From Byssochlamys sp. IMV 00236 (Eukaryota > Ascomycota > Eurotiomycetes > Eurotiales > Thermoascaceae), in contig MSJH02000723.1 in NCBI GenBank assembly GCA_001931875.2, positions 1 to 18,298 on the forward strand: a stretch of DNA of 18,298 nt. Reading direction: 5' to 3'. Position 1 is the stretch's first letter; every line of letters starts with the position of its first letter. The position numbers and the translations under genes are program-made. The notes under the pieces were generated by a model, which was given only the letters and a program-made list of their open reading frames with translations, had not been told where the DNA came from and did no database searches. This document shows positions 1 through 9,480 of the stretch, in pieces.

Positions 1-4
1 GGCC

Positions 5-33
<29 letters not shown>
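5..33. repeat. A29 homopolymer at window start
   Basis: A run of 29 adenines follows GGCC at the very start of the window. It lies downstream of the FANCA-like stop codon, in a 126-bp stretch with nothing else recognisable. Its position suggests an assembly break at a homopolymer. Confidence 0.9.
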
Positions 34-37
<4 letters not shown>

Positions 38-126
38 TGTACACTATCCACTTGTCATGTAAATAACTCTTGTTGGCATATAACAAAAAAGATAAGCCAT
101 CAAGAAGAAGGGGAGAGTGATCAATA

Positions 127-1980
127 TCATTTATTGATATATTCATTGTAAACTGATTCTGGTATTTTCCCTTTCTCTTTTAAAGCTAGAATTAATTGAT
201 GTTTCGCACTCATCAGTGTCGAATCATTTGTCGTCCAGGAGAACAGGCTTGGTAAGAACGTAGCTATAAACCATTGTCGACGAAATACAAAATTTTGAAG
301 CACAGCTGTTGGAATAACACCGTTTTTCTTGACAAACGACTCCACTGCCAAAGCAACTTGGTCTTCTACTGCATTGGACTCAATAGATGCAGAGGTCTGC
401 AAGGGCTGGTTGAATGCGGAAGGATATTTCTTTAGACTATTATCAACGCCTAATTCGAGTAGTCGTTTTCGTACTAATCTTATAAATAGAGCATCTTGTG
501 TATGGTTAAGTAACGCTTTCCCGTGTATCTGGAGGACACTCGGTATCTCATAAGGTATCATATCTTCAAGTGTCTTTAATAAAGTACCATGTCCTCTTTT
601 TGTGAGTGTAGTCATCTTTGGATTTGAAAATGTGTTCTATTGATATTATATATGAATGCAACCGCTTGATTTAAGCTGTAAATTTACCTCAAACCATGTA
701 CTGTAAGAGAGATCAGTATGTATAAAGTGTAGTGTTATCTGAGCAAACGCTAACAGGACAGCTAAACTACCTGTGCTATCACCCTTCTCAAGTATGTCAA
801 TTGCTCCCTTTGTGATCCAATCCATGATGTCAAATATTCGCAGCATATCTCTGCCTTCTGCGACTAACTTTCTGCATCCACTACTATAAATAGACAACAG
901 AATGCCGATGTCAGGCACAGTATCCTAAAAGAAAATGCGATAAGTACATGTGAATAAACTTTGGGCCCTACTTTACATTTTCTGCCTCTGAGGCTAATTG
1001 TAATGCTTGTATGCTAAACTCAGTCATGGTCATTGTAGAATCTTGGTTGAACTCAAAAAACCAAGATGCCAAGTACTGAAAAATGAGGTCCTTTTCGTGG
1101 TTACTAGGGTTACTGTGACATAAAATATCCTTCTTTGCCCTTTCAATTGTCTCATAAAATACCATTTGCACAGTATCCCTTGTACTCATCAGCTCTCTTA
1201 CAAGTAGCAATCGACCCATGCATGATTTTCGATTTGTATCAGGTCGTTGTAACACGTAATACAGTCTCTTTATCCTTTCTAATCTCACGGTATCACTAAC
1301 ATCCGTCAGGACTCTTTTTTTTTTCTTTCTTGTAAAATAACTTACTTATTCAAAAGATACTTGCTATCCTTCATAAAGAACTCATCCAATTGTTCATTGC
1401 TTAAAGACATAACATAGGCTAACCCACATAAGCCTCATCCCTTTGTTTTTTTTTTTTAACAACTAACCTTTTCCAATATCTTCTCTATAAGCAAATAGCT
1501 CATAGAGAGCAGCATTTAAGGTATCAGAATCCATCATTTGAAGAATAAGACGTAACCGTATTGCCAATGTATCTCGTAGTAATACAGAAAGTATATAGTA
1601 CAATTCAAAAAGCCTACCTAAGGTCGACTTTTCGACATGCTCAGCAAGAAACTGAGCAAATAGTCTTGGTGAAAAACACATGTTGTTGTAGAGTTGCTTG
1701 ATTCTTTTGGCCAGCGAAGGAAGCATTTCTTTTTCCTTCTGTTTTGTTTCAGTTAAAAGTCAATCAAGTTATTTATAAAATACTATACGCCTAATGGTAG
1801 CATGTCAACCAAGCATTTGGCAACATGTAAAGTTTCATGTTGAGCATCACTTGTCATTTCGACCCGTTCTGGTTGTTTAACGAAATACTGCTCAGGTTGT
1901 TGTCGTGTTAATGTCCATTGGATTTTATCGTCGTTTGCTGTAGTGAGCTTTAGTTTACGTGTACAAGGTATATTTGGCAT
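127..1980 (-). CDS. FANCA: FANCA-like Fanconi anaemia core-complex protein, short form
   Basis: A six-exon gene encoding about 533 aa: exons 1980-1789, 1738-1468, 1418-1346, 1295-977, 924-688 and 636-127. The introns are 49-52 nt, GT-AG, and preserve frame throughout. The third intron could instead end at 1314 (32 nt), but the 50-nt version contains a CTGAC branch-like site. FANCA is a helical-repeat scaffold of the nuclear core complex that supports FANCD2/FANCI ubiquitination at interstrand crosslinks. The call rests on the last two exons. The TWFENTF, IPYEIPSVLQIH, IFRR-like FVFRRQW, FLPSL and KGKIPESVYNEY segments match, in order and spacing, a stretch I recall from the middle of human FANCA (roughly residues 600-720). 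Start choice: the ATG at 1980 follows a pyrimidine-rich leader, and only 155 bp separate it from the upstream monooxygenase. The protein is less than half the human length (about 1455 aa), because the open frame stops just after the conserved segment. AATAAA overlaps the stop codon. Confidence 0.8.
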
Positions 1981-2135
1981 ACAAAAGAGAAAAAAAAAGA
2001 GAGGATCAAAATACAGTCATATAAAGAGCACTTGTCAGAAATGAAGTGTCAACAAGAGTGATAAAGTAGTCATGAATGCGGAGGGCGACAGATACTAATT
2101 TATTTAGCCAAAGAAAGAAAGAAAAAAGGGGTGCA
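1981..2135 (-). promoter_or_regulatory. Spacer: monooxygenase 3' end and FANCA-like promoter
   Basis: This 155-bp spacer lies between two tandem minus-strand genes. Read on the minus strand, it has AATAAA about 30 nt after the monooxygenase stop, then a TTTATATG TATA-like element (2018-2025), then a C/T-rich tract ending next to the FANCA-like ATG. The short leader supports 1980 as the start codon. Confidence 0.45.
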
Positions 2136-3392
2136 TTACTTTTTGCTAAAACGAGCCATCATGGATTTATACAAATCAGCCAACCTTTCCGGTTGGGTAT
2201 GGACCATTTCAGCGGCTACATGAGATTCTAAAACAGCTCTTTGTGCTCGAGGTACCATTTCCTTGTAATAGTCTTCAATAGCACTGTCTAATGATTTGGC
2301 GCCAGCTACAACAGCTCCAATTTGTTCAGCCAGCTGGGCCACGTCTATAATCGCATGATTAGCACCTTCACCTCGAAACATTGACATGGGATGAGCAGCA
2401 TCGCCTACAAGTACAACCCCGTAGCTAGCATTGACCAATAAATCATAATCAGGCTTTCTCTCTCTAACTCTAACTCCAATAATCGGCGTGTCATCTGGCG
2501 TATCAAGTACAAACTGTTGATGAGCAGGAGACCCAGGAAAGCAGGTTGCAGTCCATGATTTGATCATACTCATGACCTTGGCATTATTCGTACCATCTGG
2601 AAACTCAAATACGCCATTCGTATCCCATCGACTGATAAACCAAAGAACCTCATAAGGCGTGACAGACTGGCTTCTATCAACCTTGTTCAGCGTATATACC
2701 ATATTAACAACATTGTCGACTGTTTGATCGGCTATGGTACCATTAATGGTTGCATGTTGTTTGATGCTGACAGAAACCTTTTTCCATTCCTCTTCAGTAA
2801 CCCAGCGACAAGCTCCATAGCAATTCAACGGAAGAGGGTTTGTCAATTCATCAAATTTGTCTTTCAAGAGTTGACGAGCAACAGGAGACATGGACCCGTC
2901 TGCAGCTATCAGTAGATCACCCTCGGCACATGTGCCATCTTCAAAAAATACTTTTACGCCACCATCATGCTCTTCATAACGAACCATCTTCTTGTTCCAA
3001 TGTACATGTTCTTCCACATCTTTCAAAAGCCATCTCCTAAAGCGAACACGCTTGACGCGATAGGCCCCATTCAAATCAAACAACAGTCCGTCCTTGCCAG
3101 TACGACCATCAATGAAACGCACTGTGAGTCCGCCTTCGTTTACTTCGTGATTGACGCAGGCGTCGTGACCAAAATTGTCGAATCGATGGGCAGGAATGCA
3201 CTGATGCAAAGCGTCAAGACCCGTGTGGAGAGTGATAGACCATCCTTGGCCTCGACAGTTAGAGTCGCTGTCTCGCTCAAAGACCTCAAATGCGATTTTC
3301 TTGTTCTTTAAGGCATTTGCTAATGTAAGGCCAGATATACCGCCGCCAATGATGATTACCTTGAAGGGAGTTGCTTGAGTGTTTGAATACAT
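2136..3392 (-). CDS. FAD-dependent monooxygenase (aromatic-hydroxylase type)
   Basis: A single-exon protein of 418 aa, the normal length for a class A flavoprotein monooxygenase. These enzymes use NAD(P)H and O2 to hydroxylate a small, often aromatic, substrate on an FAD cofactor. The N-terminal Rossmann fold has GGGISG at residues 16-21, followed by the ribose-binding acidic residue Glu39. The DG motif (AADGSMSPVAR) sits near 163-173. The FAD-contacting GDAAHPM motif begins at 330 and is followed by RGEGANHAI, as in TetX/salicylate-hydroxylase-like members. There is no signal peptide or C-terminal membrane anchor, so a soluble enzyme is likely. The substrate cannot be told from the sequence, and no biosynthetic cluster surrounds it. 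Unlike FANCA, RNR1 and ASN1 here it has no introns, which is compatible with, but does not prove, acquisition or retroposition. The start codon lies about 35 nt below a TATA box. Confidence 0.9.
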   Translation of the reverse strand: MYSNTQATPFKVIIIGGGISGLTLANALKNKKIAFEVFERDSDSNCRGQGWSITLHTGLDALHQCIPAHRFDNFGHDACVNHEVNEGGLTVRFIDGRTGKDGLLFDLNGAYRVKRVRFRRWLLKDVEEHVHWNKKMVRYEEHDGGVKVFFEDGTCAEGDLLIAADGSMSPVARQLLKDKFDELTNPLPLNCYGACRWVTEEEWKKVSVSIKQHATINGTIADQTVDNVVNMVYTLNKVDRSQSVTPYEVLWFISRWDTNGVFEFPDGTNNAKVMSMIKSWTATCFPGSPAHQQFVLDTPDDTPIIGVRVRERKPDYDLLVNASYGVVLVGDAAHPMSMFRGEGANHAIIDVAQLAEQIGAVVAGAKSLDSAIEDYYKEMVPRAQRAVLESHVAAEMVHTQPERLADLYKSMMARFSKK

Positions 3393-3426
3393 TTGATGGC
3401 GATTAAAAGAATGGAAAGAAGGGAGG

Positions 3427-3434
3427 TATTTATA
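3427..3434 (-). promoter_or_regulatory. TATA box of the monooxygenase gene
   Basis: TATAAATA on the minus strand lies 35 nt upstream of the monooxygenase ATG, implying a very short 5' leader. It is a perfect match to the consensus in the right orientation. Confidence 0.5.
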
Positions 3435-3834
3435 GTAAGATGCACATCTTTGTATATATGCGCGGAGAAACGTAGTTTGTGAGTCTATACGAATTGATTG
3501 TATATGGTAATAAAAGGTGCTGTTTATCTCATTCGTGTTGCTCTAATGTGACAACACTTGATATTTGATCTAATGCGCAGCTTTTATTGTTACACAACAA
3601 GCTGTTGGTAAACCTGCGCCTAGGCGGATTTTCGGCTTTATGAGTTATTTAAATTCAGCGGCAGTAACGGATCTGATAAGATTATTGTCGTCTCGTTATT
3701 ACATAAGTAATCATGAGTAGCAAGAACTTTTTGTTGATATATTCTCCTGATACAGGATTTCTTGTCGTTTGAAAACAGATTTTTTGCATCAAACTGTTTA
3801 TTTCGACTATGAGAATATAAAATGACATTATTTT

Positions 3835-4005
3835 TTACAAGTATATTTCGAATCGTACTTGAATGGATCCCAGTACACTCCGTTTCCCGCCGTTCGATGA
3901 TTCAAACGTTTTCTGGACATGATCTCGATCGAAAGAGTTATTGATAACTTGGAGTCTTTTTTCAATGACGTTGTCTACAAAGGTCATTCTCTTTTTGCTC
4001 AACAT
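3835..4005 (-). CDS. Possible small ORF, 56 aa, unrecognised
   Basis: An ATG-initiated ORF of 56 codons, too short for most gene callers, lies 175 bp beyond the RNR1 stop on the same strand. The product is hydrophilic and charged (starts MLSKKRMTFVDNV), with no signal peptide, membrane segment or motif I know. A second minus-strand frame (3920-3828) overlaps its 3' part and is also open. It reads like protein, with a YWDPFKYDSKY segment near its end. The two frames together could be one small gene or gene fragment broken by an indel, or a final exon. Chance ORFs of this size are common in AT-rich DNA. Confidence 0.2.
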   Translation of the reverse strand: MLSKKRMTFVDNVIEKRLQVINNSFDRDHVQKTFESSNGGKRSVLGSIQVRFEIYL

Positions 4006-4031
4006 TATATGTAAAAAGAAATGATGTTTTT

Positions 4032-4037
4032 TTTATT
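4032..4037 (-). terminator. Candidate RNR1 polyadenylation signal
   Basis: AATAAA on the minus strand lies about 145 nt downstream of the RNR1 stop codon. It is the clearest canonical signal in the 3' flank. Confidence 0.4.
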
Positions 4038-4180
4038 GAAATATTAAAAAGTAATACAAAATGTATGACATAAAATGGATGATGAGAGAGGTTGAATGAA
4101 AATATGGGATTAAATAATAAAGAAAGGAAAACAAATTACATATTCTCAAGAACATATGTATTTACATACATCAAGCGAGT

Positions 4181-6907
4181 TTAACCGCTGCACATAACAC
4201 AGGCATCACGGTTGTCTAATGAGCACTGCAACTGTGCTAATCTCTGTTGCTCTTCTGCTTCTTTGCTTGATTTGATCTTGTTACTTGCACCGTTTGTCTC
4301 AGACAATGACATCTCTTTAAGTGCCAATTGGTCAACAGTAAACTAGTTTTTTTCAACTATTAATGAGAGTTGTAATGGAAAACACGTATTACTCACCTTG
4401 ATTGCATCAACTGCAGGTCTAGATCTCAAATAGTACATGCCAGTCTTTAATCCCTTCTTCCAGGCATAAAAGTGCATAGAGGTCAATTTGCCAAAGTTTG
4501 GTTCGGCAGTAAACAAATTCATAGATTGAGATTGGTCGATAAAAGCTCCTCTATCAGCGGCCATGTCAATAATAGTTCTTTGTGAAATCTCCCATACTGT
4601 TTTGTATAGCTTTTTGAGATCATCAGGAACGCCGGGAATACGTTGGATACTACCGCCATGAGCAATCATCATGTTCTTGATGTTATCATTCCATAAATCG
4701 AGCTCAATGAGGTCATTCAATAAATGCTGGTTGACTATTTGGAATTCACCACTTTGAACACGACGCGTATAAATATTGCTAGTGTAAGGCTCGAAGCATT
4801 CGTTATTGCCCAATATTTGACTAGTGCTAGCAGTAGGCATAGGAGCAACAAGAAGAGAGTTACGGACACCATATTTCTTGATATTGGCTCTCAAAGTATT
4901 CCAATCGAGATGTTCCGAGCCTTTGACATTCCATAAATCGTGTTGAAGAATACCTTGACTTACAGGTGAGCCTTCGTAGGTCTCATAGGGTCCCTGTTCT
5001 TTCGCAAGCTCACACGAAGCCTCTAAAGCAGCAAAATAAATTCTTTCGAAAATATCTCTGTTCAATTGAGCAGCTTCAGGAGAATCAAACGGATAACGCA
5101 TCAAGATAAATGCATCAGCAAGCCCTTGAACGCCGAGACCGATGCTATGAATAGGTGAATAAACAGATATCTGCTTAAAGTGATTATGCAAAAACTTACG
5201 GACGGTGTCGCATATTGCTGTTACGTGCCTCTTCAACTGGATAATAGTTGACATCAATGACCTTGTTCAGATTGCGTGTCACTACTTTGGTAACTTGATG
5301 AAGCTTTTCAAAATCAAATGTCTTTGTTTCTCTATTGACAAACTTGGGTAAAGCGAGAGAAGCCAAATTACAGACAGCAACTTCATCAGGAGAAGTATAT
5401 TCGATGATTTCTACAAAAGTCGACTTAGATATAGGTACAGACATATGTGACAAATCGAATACCTGTACACAAATTGGAAGAAGTGATAGTTCCAAGATTC
5501 TTTTGGTTTGATTTTTTGTTGCATGAATCTTACAGCTTTGAATTAGCTATTTGAGATGTACATTTGAGAAGTGAGCTTACCTTTATAAAGCATATATGGC
5601 ATTCCAGTCTCGGTTTGTGCTTCCAAAATGGCAAACCAAAGCTTTTGAGCGTCGACTGTTTTTCTAGCCTTTCCTTCGTTTTCGTATTTTATATAGAGAG
5701 AATCGAATTTTTCTCCATAGTTATCCCATAAGCCGGGTGCTTCATCAGGGCAAAACAGTGACCATTTCTCGTTTTTCTCAACACCTATCATAGCAAGTTA
5801 ATTTCAAGTTATCAATAGTGACGTTGCCTATTTACGCTCCATGAAAAGATCAGGCACCCATAATCCCAAGAACAAGTCGCGTGCGCGCATTTCCTCAGCA
5901 CCATTGTTCTTGCGCAAGTCCAAGAATTCGAATACGTCGACATGCCAAGGTTCTATATAGACAGCAAAGTTACCGTTGCGTTTACCACCTCCTTGTGTCA
6001 CAAAGCGAGCAGTGTCATTAAAGACTCTGAGCATTGGAATAATGCCATTGGAGGTACCGTTTGTTCCTGCGATATAAGAGCCAGAGCCACGAATCTTTTG
6101 AGCAGCAACGCCAACACCGCCAGCAGACTTGGAGATACGAGCACACGTGGTGATAGTATCGTAGATGCCTTCGATACTGTCCTCTTTCATTTGAACAAGG
6201 AAGCAACTAGACAATTGAGGTTTAGGTGTACCAGCGTTGAACAATGTAGGTGTAGCATGAGTAAAGTATTTAGATGACATAAGATCATAGGTTCTGAAGG
6301 CGCTTTCTAGGTCATTACCGTGAATGCCAATAGCAACACGCATGATCATGTATTGAGGTCGTTCAACGATTTCGTTATTGATCTTTAACAAGTAACTACG
6401 TTCTAACGTTTTAAAGCCAAAGAAGTTAAAATCAAAATCTCTATCGTGAATTATGGCAGCGTCAATCTTATCGGCGTTAGCCATGACAACATCATAAAGT
6501 TCCTTGGAAACAAGAGGATTGGGTTGCTTTAGTTTGGGATGTTCATGATGGTACAGTTTATGGATGACAGAACTAAACTTATCATCGGTTTCCTTTTGAA
6601 GGTTTGATATAGCAATGCGAGCAGCAAGGATGGCAAAATCAGGATGGTTCGTTGTCATGTACGCAGCCGTCTCGGCGGTGAGATTATCTAGTTCAACCGT
6701 AGTAATGCCTTGATAAACACCAGACACAACCTTTTGAGCAATTTTAGCAGGAACAACAAAGTCTTCGTTCAGACCGTAGCAAAGCTTTGATATACGCGAG
6801 GTTATCTTATCAAACATAACATTTTCTTTTCTTCCATCTATGTTACAAGTTATTAAAAAGGGTAACCTAGGATACAGATAATACATACTTCTTTTGATAA
6901 CAAACAT
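4181..6907 (-). CDS. RNR1: Ribonucleoside-diphosphate reductase large subunit (class Ia R1)
   Basis: Reduces ribonucleoside diphosphates to deoxy forms for DNA synthesis, in the cytosol, with an R2 radical subunit encoded elsewhere. Seven exons: 6907-6889, 6837-5836, 5784-5581, 5528-5463, 5410-5200, 5144-4397 and 4342-4181. The introns are 51-55 nt, and joined they give 803 aa, a full-length class Ia R1. Residues 1-90 form the ATP cone that senses ATP/dATP. Catalytic residues fall at textbook positions: Cys218 (LSSCF) and Cys444 (VAVCN) as the redox pair, Asn427, Cys429 and Glu431 (NLCTE) at the active site, and Tyr738-Tyr739 (MYYLR) on the radical path. The C-terminal tail ends CVMCSG, so the swinging CxxC that re-reduces the site is present. 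The tiny first exon encodes only six and one-third codons and is easy to miss. Nothing appears broken. Confidence 0.97.
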
Positions 6908-7010
6908 CTTGATTCACTGACTTTTTTTCTTGAATAAAAAGATGAAATAGCCCAACCTTTTTTTAGTTTGAATGTAAAAAAAGAAAGAGAAGAATGAAAA
7001 ATCTTTCAAG

Positions 7011-7103
7011 TCGCGATCTTTTTTATTCTTGATTTTTTTTTTTCGTGTAAATGAAGAGTGAAGCCCGAACGCGACAACGCGTGCTCGCGCGATTTTGACG
7101 TCA
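7011..7103. promoter_or_regulatory. RNR1 promoter elements: MCB-like cluster and CRE
   Basis: About 105-195 bp upstream of the RNR1 ATG lie TCGCGA (7011-7016), ACGCGA (7069-7074), a perfect MluI cell-cycle box ACGCGT (7077-7082), the palindrome TCGCGCGA (7085-7092) and a full CRE TGACGTCA (7096-7103). CpG-rich words are rare in this AT-rich window, so the cluster stands out. In yeasts MBF acts through ACGCGT to give G1/S expression of ribonucleotide reductase. ATF/CREB-type factors bind TGACGTCA. The functional role here is inferred. Confidence 0.6.
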
Positions 7104-7444
7104 CATTAAATTGTGCCTGGCATTTTTAATTAACGAAAACAATGCGATCAAACTAATAGTGCTAATGCCCTAATGCACATGCCTTATACAAACACAAGTC
7201 ATAGGCTTGTTATATGCTTCACATTAGAGGTCTTACTCTCTTCTAGTGATTTATAGAATGCTTTGGGATATTCTGGGTTTGAAAATTAGACATTTGTGGA
7301 CGGAGCTCATTTTGGTCCAACAAGGCATTCTTATTAAATTAATTTGTTGTTTTGATATGTAAAGTTTCCCTTATTTTGGTTTATTTTTCTTTTCTATGAC
7401 GACGTTTCGCCAACTGACTGTTTCATTTTCCTAAAAGTAAAGAA
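7104..7444. other. Non-coding upstream region, nothing recognised
   Basis: About 340 bp of AT-rich DNA beyond the RNR1 promoter elements. I see no open frame of note, no tRNA and no repeat. Confidence 0.4.
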
Positions 7445-7827
7445 ATGTTTCCTCACCAAAAAAACGTAAAGCTTATCAAACTGAACGGCTTGACTCTACT
7501 AAGACGTACAACAGAAGCTGTACAACACCAAGTTATCGTTCTCTAGTCCCAGCTGGTTGATCAGTAAAAGGAGTCTTGCAGCTAGAGATTAATTCATTGC
7601 CAAATTCAAACACACATCACACAACAACGAAAACAAACAGCAGTCTACACCTGACAACGCCAACACTACTTCTTCTATAAGTACTTTGTTCACTACAGCC
7701 CAATCTGTCGAAACGTGTAATCTTTTGACCATATAAACCAATCGGCCATTATAATGCGGGGAATAAGAAAGAGAGAGCTATTACAGCTAATCACTTTGTA
7801 GTTTTTGACATCATTGTAACAAAGTAA
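7445..7827 (+). pseudogene. Chain of coding-like fragments, possibly a decayed gene
   Basis: Successive open segments on the plus strand read like protein but change frame. They are 7445-7546 (ATG start, 33 aa, MFPHQKNVKLIKLN...), 7593-7736 (47 codons, rich in Asn, Gln, Ser and Thr, e.g. NNENKQQSTPDNANTT) and 7729-7827 (PYKPIGHYNAGNKKER...). No GT-AG introns were found that join them cleanly. Local composition is less AT-biased than the flanks. Reading: a decayed gene or mobile-element fragment of unknown family. Each piece alone is short enough to be chance. Confidence 0.2.
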
Positions 7828-8185
7828 CTTTGATAGCCTTTTAAACATATATTTCGTAATGCAATGGTTTTTTTATTATCCTGTCAGCTAGTATTTTTAA
7901 CTTTCTATATACAAATTCTTCCTTTAGCTCACGGGACCCTTGTACCGTTTCGATTGTTCGTGTCGTCAGTAAAGGGCCGATATTTCAAAATCTAAACTTG
8001 AAAAGATGCTCTGTGATGTGTTGACATTGTTGATCACGCAAGCTAATAATTGAAATTAATGGGTTGATGTTGATAAAATTGAACTGAACTTACGAAACTT
8101 TCTGGTGGCCGATCTTCCTTTCCGTTGCCGTGAAGATAGTTCAGTCTCTTCTTCCTTTGACCTCTGGGAGGAGAGACCGAAGGGT
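7828..8185. other. Gene-free stretch, nothing firm
   Basis: About 360 bp with no supported gene. On the minus strand, 8110-8205 can be read as a basic, proline-containing segment (PSVSPPRGQRKKR) followed by GTAAGT, which could be an exon end. It is too short to interpret. Confidence 0.3.
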
Positions 8186-8480
8186 TGTTAGAGGAGTAAG
8201 AAGGGTCTATTTGTGATAAATAGTTAGATTTTAAACAAGTAAGAGCCTCTCTCTTTAAGCAAAGAGAAGTATAAAGAAAGCATTTACTCCTCTGTGATAT
8301 TTAGTGGTTGTTGTATACTCAAAGTTAGGAAAAAGGAGAAAGAAAGAGACAAAGACGTCGAAGAAGTTCTTTATTAAACAATACAGTGACAACATTAACA
8401 GTTTACAATCCGACATGTGACAATAAAACAGAAGCGAAATAGTCAGCACACTCAAATCCAAGAAGGTGCTTCTTCCTACA
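8186..8480 (+). mobile_element. LTR-like block, possible solo LTR
   Basis: A 295-bp block begins TGTTAG and ends CCTACA, the TG...CA form of retrotransposon LTRs. Its ends are loosely inverted (TGTTAGAGGAGTAAGAAG against TGTAGGAAGAAG). In plus orientation it holds TATAAAG at 8270-8276 and AATAAA at 8422-8427, the order expected for U3 then R. A purine-rich tract (GGGAGGAGAGACCGAAGGG) lies just before it. Against: no target-site duplication (AGGGT versus GTCAA), no second copy in the window, and the nearby protease-like remnant is on the opposite strand. Confidence 0.3.
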
Positions 8481-8630
8481 GTCAACTTCTACTTCACATC
8501 TATAGCGAAAATCGGTGATTCCTTCATGGTATGGTTAAGTTCTTATGCTCCATCTGGTCTGCATTGAATTTACCGCTGCAGAATTGGATTGTCGATTTCC
8601 ACCATTCCAAGAACTCAAAACTCGTAATCA

Positions 8631-8855
8631 TTAGCCTATTTCTTCAAAAGATACAGGAATACTAGTATGGCGAACCTCATAGTGAGTACAATAACCAATC
8701 TTCTCAGGTTCCAGATACGTCCTCGAGAGTGTAATTGTATTTCTCGCCGATTGAACGCAAGATGCTCTTGCATGAGTAATAGCTAAGAATTTGGTATACA
8801 AGATGCCATCAATCATTGAAATTGTACTGTGTGTGTTCTTCAGAGCATCATTCAT
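8631..8855 (-). pseudogene. Degenerate retropepsin-like fragment of a Ty3-type element
   Basis: A 74-codon open stretch resembles the aspartic protease of Ty3/gypsy polyproteins. The ALKNTHSTISMID segment looks like the ALxDTGSTxSxID active-site loop, with Asp and Gly of the DTG triad replaced by Asn and His. Further on, EKIGYCTHYEVRH and SFEE resemble the IGYxxxxEVRYG and SFEV stretches that follow. The catalytic aspartate is missing, no gag frame adjoins it and no reverse transcriptase follows, so this would be a dead relic. The similarity is from memory of the family and is modest. A chance ORF is the alternative. Confidence 0.35.
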
Positions 8856-9480
8856 AGTATGCTTAATGTCTTATGCATCTTGCCCGCTACACATTTCCAT
8901 TGTGAGCTATAATCCTGTTATGATATTTGTTGTTGACTTCTGCACGGCAGAATCAGCGCACGATTGCTTGGCGAGTTGATGTGTATCTTCTACTTCGCAT
9001 CATCGACAGTGTATTTATCGACTATTCCGCGGATAACGCTCATGCTTGTTAAAATACAATACAGGTTTATCAAGTTCTAAGAAGTGGTACAAACAGGGCA
9101 GATACGTGAGGTTCTGAACACTTCTTCAAGGGAATATGTTTTCTAGCTTTATGAAGAGGTAGATATTGGTTAGCCCATGTTGGTGGAGCTGAAGGCAAAA
9201 GAAGTGGTCAAGAGTTGAGCTGAAAAATTTTCCAAATTTATACTTTATCACACATCGGTTCAGTCTCCAAATTCACCATCATCAAATCAGCTTAAAACAA
9301 GTCCATCTCCACTTTTGAACAAGTCGTTATAAATCCATATGAACTTAAAAACCGCTTAAATTCGCGTTTATATATTTGCAGCTTATTGTTGTATTTCTTT
9401 TGTATCGTGAATACTTTTCAATGGTATATGTTACTATGCCTCTAATATGTTTAGCTTGGTACAAAATTATTAAATAGGTA
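8856..9480. other. Gene-free stretch with one coding-like minus-strand fragment
   Basis: No intact gene. On the minus strand 9207-9070 is open for 45 codons and reads like protein (PPTWANQYLPLHKARKH, then PLKKCSEPHV), with no ATG at its start. It lies upstream of the protease-like relic on the same strand, so it could be part of the same decayed element. The rest is AT-rich with stops in all frames. Confidence 0.25.

Larger units (their letters stand above)
3435..4180. other. Spacer between monooxygenase and RNR1
   Basis: About 750 bp with no established gene. It should contain the RNR1 3' UTR (AATAAA on the minus strand at 4032-4037, about 145 nt after the stop) and the upstream region of the monooxygenase. 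The only coding-like item is the small minus-strand ORF at 3835-4005. No tRNA or repeat was seen. Confidence 0.5.

Noticed and set aside
2724..3311. Plus-strand ORFs opposite the monooxygenase
   Set aside because: Antisense shadows of a clearly conserved flavoprotein gene.
7541..7575. CAGCTGGTTGATCAG, briefly resembling the start of 18S rRNA (CTGGTTGATC)
   Set aside because: The match is only about ten bases, and the flanking sequence does not continue as rRNA.
8255..8485. 76-codon hydrophobic minus-strand ORF
   Set aside because: Rich in Phe, Leu and Ser from AT-rich DNA, and coincides with the LTR-like block. No gene-like context.
8486..9001. 15-bp near-direct repeat CTTCTACTTCRCATC at 8486-8500 and 8987-9001, considered as an element boundary
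   Set aside because: One near-match of this size is expected by chance in a region this long, and neither copy has supporting boundary features.
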